A stretch of DNA of 64,000 nt from Vicinamibacterales bacterium (GTDB taxonomy: Bacteria > Acidobacteriota > Vicinamibacteria > Vicinamibacterales > 2-12-FULL-66-21): the NCBI GenBank assembly GCA_035699745.1, contig DASSPH010000047.1, forward strand, positions 62,001-126,000, read 5' to 3'. The notes beneath the pieces are model-generated. The model made no database searches and was not told the DNA's origin. It saw only the letters and a program-made list of their open reading frames with translations. Both the position numbers and the translations under genes were made by a program. This document shows positions 47,042 to 55,325 of the stretch, in pieces (position 1 is the first letter of the stretch; each line of letters starts with the position of its first letter).

Positions 47042-50000
47042 ATGTTCAGACTCGCCTCCCGCCTGCTGTGCCTGGTCGCCATCGCCGCGATCACGTCATA
47101 TGCCCCGTACGCCCAGACCCGCGCGCAGAACGACAAGGCCGCGGCCGACGCGATCAAGAACAAGGGGCTGCCGCTCCTCACGGAACGGTCGCTGTCGTTC
47201 ACGACGTCGGAAGCGACGTGGCTGTCCCTCGATCTGTCGCCGGACGGCAAGACCATCGTCTTCGAGCTGCTGGGGGATCTCTACACGCTGCCCGTCACCG
47301 GCGGCGAGGCGACGCGCATCACCAGCGGACAGGCGTACGACATGCAGCCGGCGTTCTCGCCGGATGGCAAGAAGCTCGTGTTCATCAGCGATCGCAATGG
47401 CTCCGAGAACGTCTGGGTGGCCAACGCCGACGGCACGAAACCGCGGGCCATCAGCACCACGGAGCGCGAGAGCTACATGTCGCCGACCTGGGCGCCGGAC
47501 GGCGAGTACGTGATCGTCGCCAAGGGGGCGCAGCTGTGGATGTACCACGAAAGCGGCGGATCCGGCGTGCAGATGACCGGCGTCAGCAGCGGCCCCGCTC
47601 CCGCCGGCGGCGGTTCGGCCCCCGCGGCTCCCGCGATCCTCGGTCCGGCGTTCGGCAAGGGCTCGCAGACGCTGTGGGTCAACGTCCGCGGCACGGTGCG
47701 CCCGGGACTGGCCACGCGCCTGATCGCCGACGAAGCGGACCCCGATTACGATCCGCACACGCCGCTCCGCAGCTCGGCCCGCGTGGTCGGGCCCTATCAG
47801 ATCGCCCAGCTCGATCGGGAGAACGGCAGGCTGCTGGTGCGCACCCACGAGGGAGAGGGTGCGTTCCGTCCCGTGCCGAGCCCTGACGGCAAGTGGCTGG
47901 TCTACTCGACGCGCTACGACGCACGGCAGGCGTTGAAGCTGATCGATCTGTCCACCGGCGAGGATCGCTGGCTGACGATGGACGTGCAGCGGGATGACAG
48001 TCAGGGCGGCGGCGCGCGCGATCGCGACGTCTACCCGAAGTCCGCCTTCACGCCCGATTCCAGCTCGCTCATCACCAGCTACGACGGCAAGATCTGGCGC
48101 GTCGCGGTGCCGAGCGGCGCGGCGGTCGAGATCCCGTTCACCGCGAAAGTCGATCAGCAGCTCGGGCCGCTGGTGAAGTTCGACTATCCGATCGACGACG
48201 AGAAGCTGCGGGTCTCGCAGATCCGCGGCGCGCGCCCGTCGCCGGACGGGAAACGCCTCGTCTTCACCGCGCTCGATCGCCTCTGGATCGCCGACCTGCC
48301 GCAGGGGCGGGGCACGAAGAAGGAAAAGCCGGCCGCGGACAGCGACAAAGACGCGGCGCAGAAGCCCGGCACCGAGCAGAGCGCGACGCCATCCACCGAG
48401 CAGACCGCCAAGCCCGCCGCCGAACCGCCGGCCGCAGCCGCTGCCACGATCCGCAACGCCCGCCGGCTGACCGCGTCGACGGATGTGGAGCACGGACCGG
48501 TCTGGTCCCCCGACGGACAGTTCATCTCGTACGTCACCTGGAGCGACGAGGACGGCGGACGGATCTATCGCGTGCGCGCGGATGGGACGGGACAGCCGGA
48601 GCGGCTCACCGCCGTCGCCGCGTTCTACGACAAGCTCGCATACTCGCGCGACGGGTCACGCTTGGTCGCCGTGCGCGGATCGAAGATGCACCGGATGCGG
48701 ACGCTCGAGGATTTCGGCAATCACAGCGGCTCCGCCGAACTGGAATACGTCTGGCTGCCCGCCGCCGGCGGCAGCGTCTCGAGAATCGCGTGGGTGGCCG
48801 GCGGCTCGACGCAGCAGGGACGTGAAGCGCCCCACGTGGGCCCCGAAGCGGATCGTGTCTACGTCTGGGCCGGCTCCGAGGGGCTGCTCTCGATGCGGTA
48901 CGACGGCACCGACATCAAGACGATCGTCAAGGTCACCGCGCCGGCGCCGCCGCCGCTTCCCGGCCAGCAGGGTCCGCCGCCCACGCCCGACGAGGTGATC
49001 CTCTCGCCTGACGGAAAACGCGCGCTGGCGCGGGCCAACCGCAACGTCTACATGATCGTCGTGCCGCCGGTGGCCGGCGCCGCGCCGACGGTCTCGGCCG
49101 GCCCCTCGTCATCGGTGCCGACATGGCGGCTCACCAAGGTCGGCGGCGACTTCATCGGCTGGACGACGGACAGTCAGGCGGCGTACTTCTCGATCGGACG
49201 CAGCTTCTTCCTCCACGACATCGCGTCGCAGGCTGAAGTCGACGCCGCCAACCGCGTCAAGGCCGAGACCGAAGCGGAGCGCGGGGCGGCCGCGTCGCCC
49301 GAGAAGCCGTCACCGGAACCGCCCGCGGCGGGATCCACGCCGGCGGACACGCAGAAGCCGCCGGCGCAGAAGCCGCCGGCCCCGCCGCGCATCCCGACGC
49401 TCGAATACGAGCCCCACCGCGTCGACGTCGAGATCGTCGTCGACAAGGACAAGCCGAAAGGGACCATCGCCCTGCGCAACGCCCGGCTGATCACCATGAA
49501 GGGAGACGAAGTCATCGCCCGCGGCGACGTCGTCATCACCGACAACCGCATTACGGCGATCGGGCCGAGCGGCAAGGTGGCCATCCCGGCGGGCGCGGTC
49601 GTGCGCAACCTCGCCGGGAAGACCATCATGCCGGGACTCGTCGACACCCACGCGCACACGTGGGTGTCGTGGGGCGTTCACCGCAGCCAGGTGTCGCAGT
49701 TCCTCGCGCAGCTCGCCTTCGGCGTCACGACGCAGCGGGATCCGCAGACATCGTCCGAGGATGCGTTGACGTATCAGGACCTCATGGACACCGGCCAACT
49801 GATCGGGCCGCGTCTCTATTCGACCGGCCCAGGCGTCTTCTCCGCCGACAACATCCGCAGTCTGGACGACGCGCGCGACGTGCTGCGGCGCTATTCGGAC
49901 CACTACAACACCAAGACGATCAAGCAGTACATGGTCGGCGACCGCAAGGTTCGCCAGTGGGTGATCATGGCCGCGAAGGAGCTCGGGCTCACCCCGACGA

Positions 50001-50719
50001 CCGAGGGGGGATCGAACTTCACCATGAACCTGACGCTGATGCAGGACGGCTACGCCGGCCTCGAGCACTCGCTGCCGATCAGTCCGTTCTACGACGACGT
50101 AGTGAAGCTCGGCGCGGCGAGTCAGATCACGTACACGCCGACGCTGATCGTCAGTTACGGCGGTCCGATCGGGCGGCAGCACTACCTGACGGCGATGAAC
50201 CTGGACGACGAGCGCCGGCTGCGCCGCTTCACGCCGCACGACGAGCTGGACAAGTGGAAGAACACCGACTGGAACCGCGCCGATCAGTACGTGTTCCCGC
50301 TGCACGCGAAGCAGCTCACCAAGTGGGTGAACGGCGGCGGCAGGATCGGCCTCGGATCCCACGGCGAGGTGCAGGGCATCGGCGCGCTGTGGGAGCTGTG
50401 GATGATGGCCTCGGGCGGCATGAAACCGCACGCAGCACTCAAGGCGGCGACGATCGGCGGCGCCGACGCGATCGGGTTCGCGAAGGATCTGGGCTCGCTG
50501 GAGGTCGGCAAGCTGGCGGACCTTCTGGTGCTCGAGGCCAACCCGCTGGACGACATCAGGAACACCGGCAGGATCGCCGAGGTGATGAAGAACGGCCGTC
50601 TCTACGATGCGGCCACGCTGAACGAGACGTATCCGCGCCAGAAGGCGCTGGATCCGCAGTGGTGGTGGAAGCTGGAGCCGCCGGCGGCGCCGCCGGCGCG
50701 CAAGCGCAGCGGGTCGTAG
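47042..50719 (+). CDS. Exported amidohydrolase fused to PD40/TolB-like beta-propeller
   Basis: 1225 residues. Signal peptide MFRLASRLLCLVAIAAITSY. Residues about 55-760 form TolB/PD40 propeller repeats (LSLDLSPDGKTIVFELLGDL; MQPAFSPDGKKLVFISDRNG; HGPVWSPDGQFISYVTWSDE). Two low-complexity Lys/Ala/Pro linkers interrupt it. Residues about 800-1210 are an amidohydrolase: GKTIMPGLVDTHAHTWVSWG gives the metal-binding HxH, and GGRIGLGSHGEVQGIG and VGKLADLLVLEANPLDDI complete the barrel and beta domain. It is a common exported type in Acidobacteriota, probably a peptidase or amidase; the substrate is unknown. Confidence 0.93.
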   Translation: MFRLASRLLCLVAIAAITSYAPYAQTRAQNDKAAADAIKNKGLPLLTERSLSFTTSEATWLSLDLSPDGKTIVFELLGDLYTLPVTGGEATRITSGQAYDMQPAFSPDGKKLVFISDRNGSENVWVANADGTKPRAISTTERESYMSPTWAPDGEYVIVAKGAQLWMYHESGGSGVQMTGVSSGPAPAGGGSAPAAPAILGPAFGKGSQTLWVNVRGTVRPGLATRLIADEADPDYDPHTPLRSSARVVGPYQIAQLDRENGRLLVRTHEGEGAFRPVPSPDGKWLVYSTRYDARQALKLIDLSTGEDRWLTMDVQRDDSQGGGARDRDVYPKSAFTPDSSSLITSYDGKIWRVAVPSGAAVEIPFTAKVDQQLGPLVKFDYPIDDEKLRVSQIRGARPSPDGKRLVFTALDRLWIADLPQGRGTKKEKPAADSDKDAAQKPGTEQSATPSTEQTAKPAAEPPAAAAATIRNARRLTASTDVEHGPVWSPDGQFISYVTWSDEDGGRIYRVRADGTGQPERLTAVAAFYDKLAYSRDGSRLVAVRGSKMHRMRTLEDFGNHSGSAELEYVWLPAAGGSVSRIAWVAGGSTQQGREAPHVGPEADRVYVWAGSEGLLSMRYDGTDIKTIVKVTAPAPPPLPGQQGPPPTPDEVILSPDGKRALARANRNVYMIVVPPVAGAAPTVSAGPSSSVPTWRLTKVGGDFIGWTTDSQAAYFSIGRSFFLHDIASQAEVDAANRVKAETEAERGAAASPEKPSPEPPAAGSTPADTQKPPAQKPPAPPRIPTLEYEPHRVDVEIVVDKDKPKGTIALRNARLITMKGDEVIARGDVVITDNRITAIGPSGKVAIPAGAVVRNLAGKTIMPGLVDTHAHTWVSWGVHRSQVSQFLAQLAFGVTTQRDPQTSSEDALTYQDLMDTGQLIGPRLYSTGPGVFSADNIRSLDDARDVLRRYSDHYNTKTIKQYMVGDRKVRQWVIMAAKELGLTPTTEGGSNFTMNLTLMQDGYAGLEHSLPISPFYDDVVKLGAASQITYTPTLIVSYGGPIGRQHYLTAMNLDDERRLRRFTPHDELDKWKNTDWNRADQYVFPLHAKQLTKWVNGGGRIGLGSHGEVQGIGALWELWMMASGGMKPHAALKAATIGGADAIGFAKDLGSLEVGKLADLLVLEANPLDDIRNTGRIAEVMKNGRLYDAATLNETYPRQKALDPQWWWKLEPPAAPPARKRSGS

Positions 50720-50761
50720 GGCGGGATGCGACCGGTGAGCGGTTGTCCGTCCGGTGGGTAC

Positions 50762-50787
50762 CCGACGACGACGAACGTCGTCATCGG
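50762..50787. terminator. Probable bidirectional terminator hairpin
   Basis: An 11-bp stem (50762-50772 with 50777-50787, one mismatch) and GAAC loop lie between two converging genes. No T-run follows on either side, so it may be a weak or factor-assisted terminator. Confidence 0.45.
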
Positions 50788-50788
50788 T

Positions 50789-51268
50789 TCAATCCACCCA
50801 GATCAGCAGCCGGAATGCCCCCTGTGACGCGTAGTCGACGACGATGCCCGGGCCGTAGCGCTGGACGTCGGCGACGGTGAGCCGGAAGCCTGCCGGCGCG
50901 ATCCCCAACTGCGAGATGATGTTGACGGTGCTGAACCGCATCAGCCAGAGCGGCACGTCGGTGCGGACCAGCTCGCCGTTCTCGCTCTTCCAGTTGATCA
51001 CATGGATGGTGTTGACGGGAACCGTGCTGGCCTCGACGGGCCGGTTGATGCGGATGTCGGCACGGCGCGGGTCGGTGATCTCCACGAGCGGCGGGCGCGG
51101 TCCGAACCGCGCCTTGACCGCGTCGATCGCCTCGATCGCCTGCGCTTCGCTGCCGCTGCGCGTCTCCATGTGGCGCAGGACGAAATAGGCGCCGGTGGCC
51201 CCCAGCGCCGCGAGCGCGAGCAGAATGACCGCGCCGCCGCCGATCGTGACCTTGACCCAGGTGCGCAC
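50789..51268 (-). CDS. Membrane-anchored protein of unknown function
   Basis: 159 residues. One N-terminal membrane segment (VTIGGGAVILLALAALGATGAYFVL) is followed by a soluble domain with GPRPPLVEITDPRRADIRIN, TIHVINWKSENGELVRTDVP and the C-terminal GAFRLLIWVD. No motif is recognised. The start is GTG 51268 (an ATG nearby is out of frame). Confidence 0.68.
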   Translation of the reverse strand: MRTWVKVTIGGGAVILLALAALGATGAYFVLRHMETRSGSEAQAIEAIDAVKARFGPRPPLVEITDPRRADIRINRPVEASTVPVNTIHVINWKSENGELVRTDVPLWLMRFSTVNIISQLGIAPAGFRLTVADVQRYGPGIVVDYASQGAFRLLIWVD

Positions 51269-51362
51269 GACGCCATCCTCTCAGTCGCCGCGGTTCCGCG
51301 CAACCCCGGCAGGTGAGCGCTGACGCCGACGGTTCCGGCTCGACGCCGATCGCCTGCGCCGG

Positions 51363-53192
51363 CTATCCGTTGGTGGCGCGGACGTACTCCTCGACGTTCC
51401 CGGCGAGCACGTCGAGCGGCACGTTGCCGCCGAGCACCAGCGTGTCGTTGAACGCCTTGAGATCGAACTTCGCCCCGAGCGCGCCTCTGGCCTTCTCGCG
51501 CTGGCGGTTGATCTCGCTGTGTCCCACTTTGTAGCCGCAGGCCTGCCCGGGCCACGAGCAGTAGCGATCCACTTCGCTTGCGACTTCGTGCGGATTCGAG
51601 CCGTTCACGTCGACGAAGAACCTGACGCCCTGCTCGCGGGTCCAGCCCTTGGCGTGAATGCCGGTGTCGACCACCAGCCGGCAGGCGCGAAACGCGATCG
51701 ACTGGAGATACCCGAGACGGCCGACCCGGTCGTCCGCGTAGGCGCCCAGCTCGTCGGCGAGCTGCTCCGCATAGAGCGCCCATCCTTCCGAGTAGGCGTT
51801 GAACGCGAGCAGCTGCCGGATCAGCGGCATCTCGTGGGTGTATTCCCCCTGCCAGATGTGTCCGGGGATCGCTTCGTGGAACGTCAGATCGGCGAGGCTG
51901 TACTTGCTGTGCAGATCCGTGGTCCGCAGGTTGATCCAGTAGCGTCCGGGGATCTTGCCGTCAATCGATCCCGCGCCGCCGTAGGCGCCGGGCGCGCCGG
52001 GCTCCTCTTCGGGCGGCAGCCGCTTGACTTCCATATTGGGCGTCACCAGCGTGTTGAACGCCCGCGGCATCTGTGCGCGGATCCAGTCCAGGCGGTTGGC
52101 GATGAACGCCATGATTTCCGCCCGCCCCTTGTCCCCGGCGGCGAACTTGTAGCGCGGATCCCTGGCCAGCGCCTGCATCCGCTCGCCGACGGAGCCCTGC
52201 GCGTAGCCGATGTCCTTCAGGATTCCGTCCATCTGCGCGTGCAGGCGCTCCAGCTCGCTCAGGCCCATCTGATGGATCTCGTCCGGCGACATGCTCGTCG
52301 TCGTCGACGCCTTCAGCGCCCAGCGGTAGAACTCGTCGCCGCGGGGCCGCGCGGCGATGCCGGCGGCGTCGGTGGCGACGGCGCGCTGCGCCTGCAGCTC
52401 GCGCAGCTGTCGCTCCAGCGCGGGCGCGATCTCCTGCGCGGCGATGGTGCGGGCGCGGCCCGCCCAGTCGCCGGGAATGTTCCTGGCGCGCCGCTCGATC
52501 GATTCGACGACGCTGCCGCCGGCGCGGGCGCTGGCGATCGACAGCGTCATCTGCGCCAGCGCCTTGTCGATCAGGAACGCCGGCGGCACGAGTCCGGCGG
52601 CACGCGCCGCCTGCATGCGACCCAGCTCGCCGTCGAGCTGCTTCGCGTACGACTGAAGGCGCGACAGGTAGGCCTCCGCGTCCGCCGCGTTCTCGATGCG
52701 ATGATCGCTGTCCAGGAACCGCGGCACGTCGAGGTAGGCGCCGACGTTCTGGATCACGACGTACGGCGTGTTGCGCCAGCCGCCGACGGTGATGTCGCCG
52801 TACGGCAGCGCGAACCCCTCGAGCGCGGTCGCGTAGGCGCTGCGCACCACCGCGATGCTGGTGCGGGACGCGTGCGACAGGCCGGCGGTGTTGAACGCGC
52901 TGATGCGATCGAGATCGGCGCGGACCTGCCTGGCGACGCGCTGCTGACCTTCGGCCGAGCGATCGGCGAGCTGCGAGCGCAGCGCCGCCCGGGCGCCGGT
53001 GTCGACGCCGAGCGAGGTCGCCGTCTCGGGAAACAGCCGCAGCAGGTTCTCCGCCGCACTGTCGAGCAGCTCCTTCGCGCCGGCGTCGGTGGTGGTCGTC
53101 GCCGCCGGCGCCTTGTCGCGCGCGCACCCGGACATCAGCGGCAGCGCGGCGGCGGATGCGAGCGCGGCCAGCGCTTCACGGCGGCTGAGCAT
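51363..53192 (-). CDS. DUF885 lipoprotein, predicted metallopeptidase-like
   Basis: 609 residues. The signal ends in a lipobox (LPLMSGC, Cys24 or so), so it is probably lipid-anchored. The DUF885 core has ADLTFHEAIPGHIWQGEYTH, an HExxxGH-type metal site, AYSEGWALYAEQLADELG (second ligand region), and the C-terminal CSWPGQACGYKVGHSEI. Members are predicted metallopeptidases in the periplasm. A TATGAT box lies 6 nt before ATG 53192. Confidence 0.9.
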   Translation of the reverse strand: MLSRREALAALASAAALPLMSGCARDKAPAATTTTDAGAKELLDSAAENLLRLFPETATSLGVDTGARAALRSQLADRSAEGQQRVARQVRADLDRISAFNTAGLSHASRTSIAVVRSAYATALEGFALPYGDITVGGWRNTPYVVIQNVGAYLDVPRFLDSDHRIENAADAEAYLSRLQSYAKQLDGELGRMQAARAAGLVPPAFLIDKALAQMTLSIASARAGGSVVESIERRARNIPGDWAGRARTIAAQEIAPALERQLRELQAQRAVATDAAGIAARPRGDEFYRWALKASTTTSMSPDEIHQMGLSELERLHAQMDGILKDIGYAQGSVGERMQALARDPRYKFAAGDKGRAEIMAFIANRLDWIRAQMPRAFNTLVTPNMEVKRLPPEEEPGAPGAYGGAGSIDGKIPGRYWINLRTTDLHSKYSLADLTFHEAIPGHIWQGEYTHEMPLIRQLLAFNAYSEGWALYAEQLADELGAYADDRVGRLGYLQSIAFRACRLVVDTGIHAKGWTREQGVRFFVDVNGSNPHEVASEVDRYCSWPGQACGYKVGHSEINRQREKARGALGAKFDLKAFNDTLVLGGNVPLDVLAGNVEEYVRATNG

Positions 53193-53198
53193 GCGCTC

Positions 53199-53204
53199 AT
53201 CATA
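53199..53204 (-). promoter_or_regulatory. -10 box TATGAT for the DUF885 gene
   Basis: TATGAT on the minus strand, 6 nt before ATG 53192; predicts a leaderless transcript. Confidence 0.55.
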
Positions 53205-53225
53205 CTTTCTGTCCGCCGGCGGCGG

Positions 53226-54500
53226 TCACGCCGTTCCCCCGCGCTCCGCGATCAGCCGCAGCGACTCCCGGCTGACGAAGATCTTCGCGTGGTACCGCTC
53301 TCCCCAGCTGAGCGGCGTCACGCCGCGGTACTCGCGGATCGGCCCGCCGCCATGTCCGTGCTCGAGGCCGGCGCGAATCGAGGCCCGCACGCTGGGATCC
53401 GCGCCGCGCGCCAGCAGGAGCCGCGTGAACTGCGCCTCGTCCGGCTGCCCCTTGCCGTAGTTCACCCAGAAGTTCCGCTGCGACACGACGGTCGAGAACA
53501 GCGCCGTGTAGCCGCCGAAGCCGTCGCCGTCGATCGCCGCGCGTGCGTCCGGATCCATGCCGCGATCGAGCAGCCACCCGGCGACCTCGACCTCGTCGAA
53601 GTACGCCGCGACGTGCAGGAGCGTCACGCCCTGCAGCGGCGTCCCCTGCGCCACGTGCGGCTTGCCGGCGCACGCAGGCGCCAGCGGATAGACGTCGGCC
53701 TTGTCGAACGTACGCGTGAGGAGATCCGGATCGCGGGCGAGATGCGCGGCGAGCAGGTCGATCCGGCCGCGATGGAGCGCCATGATCGGCGTATCCGGCA
53801 GCTCGAAGCCGTGCTCCACGTACATCTCCAGGATGCGATGCTTCGCGGGCGGATTGCGGCTGTCGGTGCCGAGGAGGTGCTCCATCGTGTTGTAGTCGAC
53901 GCGGCCGTCCGGCTTCACTACCCGCGCGCCGAGCATGAGCAGCGCGGCGGTGCCTTCCACACTCAACGTATACGCCGGCCCCGCCAGCGTCCACCGGTCG
54001 AGCGACGGCCTCCCCGCCAGCTCGTAGATCATGCGCACGGTGTCGGCCTTGCCGGCAAGCGCCGCGCGTCCCGCCGCGTGCTCGAGATCCCGGGCGCCAA
54101 GGCGGTGAAGCAGGCGGACGATCCGATCGCGCCCGAGATTCGCGGCGTAGCTCATGGGAGGGCCCCAGTTGGTGTCCTTCCCGATCAGCACGTCTTCATG
54201 GATCAACGACGCGTCCCGTTCGAGGAGCGCACGGACCGCGTCCACGTCGTCGCGCCAGATGGCATCGGCGAGCTGCACGGCATGAACGAGCCTCGTCCAG
54301 CTCGACGCCTGATACGCGCGCGCCAGCACCAGCTGCGCGTCGGCCAGCCTGGCGGACGCGGGATCGACGCCGGAGGGATGGTGCTCGCGGAATTCCGCGA
54401 TCGCCGCCGGATCGCCGGCGTGCGCGGCTTTCAGGAGATCCTTGGCCTGATGATGGAGCTGATCGGAATCCGGGCGGATCGGCAGGCGGCGGGCGGGCAT
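53226..54500 (-). CDS. Ankyrin-repeat protein, paralogue of the one at 33456
   Basis: 424 residues. The N-terminus has the same module as the other ankyrin gene (DQLHHQAKDLLKAAHAG; SARLADAQLVLARAYQASSW), followed by about eight ankyrin repeats (DAVRALLERDASLIHEDVLI; VTLLHVAAYFDEVEVAGWLL). No signal peptide. ATG 54500 follows AAGGAGGC at 5-6 nt. A structured leader homologous to that at 35259-35379 precedes it. Function unknown. Confidence 0.9.
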   Translation of the reverse strand: MPARRLPIRPDSDQLHHQAKDLLKAAHAGDPAAIAEFREHHPSGVDPASARLADAQLVLARAYQASSWTRLVHAVQLADAIWRDDVDAVRALLERDASLIHEDVLIGKDTNWGPPMSYAANLGRDRIVRLLHRLGARDLEHAAGRAALAGKADTVRMIYELAGRPSLDRWTLAGPAYTLSVEGTAALLMLGARVVKPDGRVDYNTMEHLLGTDSRNPPAKHRILEMYVEHGFELPDTPIMALHRGRIDLLAAHLARDPDLLTRTFDKADVYPLAPACAGKPHVAQGTPLQGVTLLHVAAYFDEVEVAGWLLDRGMDPDARAAIDGDGFGGYTALFSTVVSQRNFWVNYGKGQPDEAQFTRLLLARGADPSVRASIRAGLEHGHGGGPIREYRGVTPLSWGERYHAKIFVSRESLRLIAERGGTA

Positions 54501-54628
54501 ACGAGCCTCCTTCAACAGCCCGGGGTCCGCTGGCGTCGGGCAAGGAGGTTCGGCGATCGTGTCCGAACGTCGTTCACTGACTCAGGTGGACTCGGTCCTG
54601 CCCGCGGACGGGGGGCGCCCTGGAACGC
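54501..54628 (-). ncRNA. Candidate structured RNA leader of the ankyrin gene, copy B
   Basis: In RNA order: hairpin GCGU-UCCAGG-GCGC (54628-54615); CCCGUCCGC (54612-54604); hairpin GGAC-CGA-GUCC (54598-54588); ACCUG (54587-54583); hairpin GUUCGG-N9-CCGAAC (54568-54548); GCGGAC plus GGG (54530-54519), pairing with CCCGUCCGC; then AAGGAGG and ATG. Compared with copy A, the second hairpin changes G-C to A-U on both sides, the third hairpin changes sequence but keeps position, and CAGG/CCUG is conserved. This is evidence for structure and not merely sequence. Confidence 0.6.
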
Positions 54629-54635
54629 CTACGGG

Positions 54636-54641
54636 AAGGTA
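54636..54641 (-). promoter_or_regulatory. -10 box TACCTT of leader B
   Basis: TACCTT (54641-54636 on the minus strand) lies 7 nt before the first base of the 5' hairpin (54628), matching the arrangement in copy A. The expected -35 site (about 54659-54664) falls in the heptamer array and has no TTGACA-like sequence. Confidence 0.5.
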
Positions 54642-54650
54642 GCACAGAAC

Positions 54651-54710
54651 GGTGCGCGGTGCGCGGTGCGCAGTGCGTCAGTGCGTCAGTGCGCAGTGCG
54701 TCAGTGCGGC
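54651..54710 (+). repeat. Short heptamer/octamer array (GGTGCGC, AGTGCGTC)
   Basis: About eight units: three GGTGCGC, then AGTGCGTC and AGTGCGC alternating, with the last unit degenerate. The unit matches the large array at 30422-30664. It occupies the place where the -35 of the ankyrin leader promoter should be. Confidence 0.85.
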
Positions 54711-54775
54711 AATCGGGCAGGTTCGGACAGGTGTGAACGGACCACGATGCCAGAGCCCGAGCGACGAGCCGCTCG

Positions 54776-55321
54776 TCATGGCCGCGGGGCTCCTGGCGCC
54801 AGGTAGCGCTCCCGCACGATCCGGAGATGGTGTTCCACGTGCCCGGCGGCGAGCCAGGCGAGCGCGCGGACGGTGAACGGGTTGCCGCTGGCGATGCCGC
54901 GGCCGTCCCACGCAGCCTCCGGCAGGTCATCGAACAGGGACACCGTCGCCGCGCGCACCGAATCCAGCTCGTCGACCAGGCTCCGCCACGTTCGCGCGTC
55001 GAAGCGCCCCGCCGCGATCGAGACGTTCTGATCGAAGCTGGGCATCTCGCCGTCGAGACCGCGCGCGAACCACATCGCGCGGGCGGCGAAGACGCGTTCC
55101 GTATCCGACAGGTGCCCGACCACTTCACGAAGCGTCCACTTGCCGGCGTCGTACCGGAACCCGGACTGCTCCGGCGCGACGCCGCCGAACAGCTCGCGCA
55201 TCTCGCCGCGCTGCCGCGTCAGCGTCTGCCGGATGTCCCCCTCGGGCACCACGTCGATGTAGCGGAAGTAGTACTCCGCCGCTTCCGATCGTTGCGGGCG
55301 CGCCGTCGTCATCGCGACCAT
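54776..55321 (-). CDS. DinB-superfamily protein
   Basis: 181 residues. It has DinB_2-type sequence FRYDAGKWTLREVVGHLSDT with the first histidine, and the second pair in AAGHVEHHLRIVRERYL. It begins just after the stop of the S9 peptidase gene (4-bp gap), so the two are probably co-transcribed. ATG 55321 is used; another in-frame ATG is three codons in. Function unknown. Confidence 0.88.
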   Translation of the reverse strand: MVAMTTARPQRSEAAEYYFRYIDVVPEGDIRQTLTRQRGEMRELFGGVAPEQSGFRYDAGKWTLREVVGHLSDTERVFAARAMWFARGLDGEMPSFDQNVSIAAGRFDARTWRSLVDELDSVRAATVSLFDDLPEAAWDGRGIASGNPFTVRALAWLAAGHVEHHLRIVRERYLAPGAPRP

Positions 55322-55325
55322 CCGG

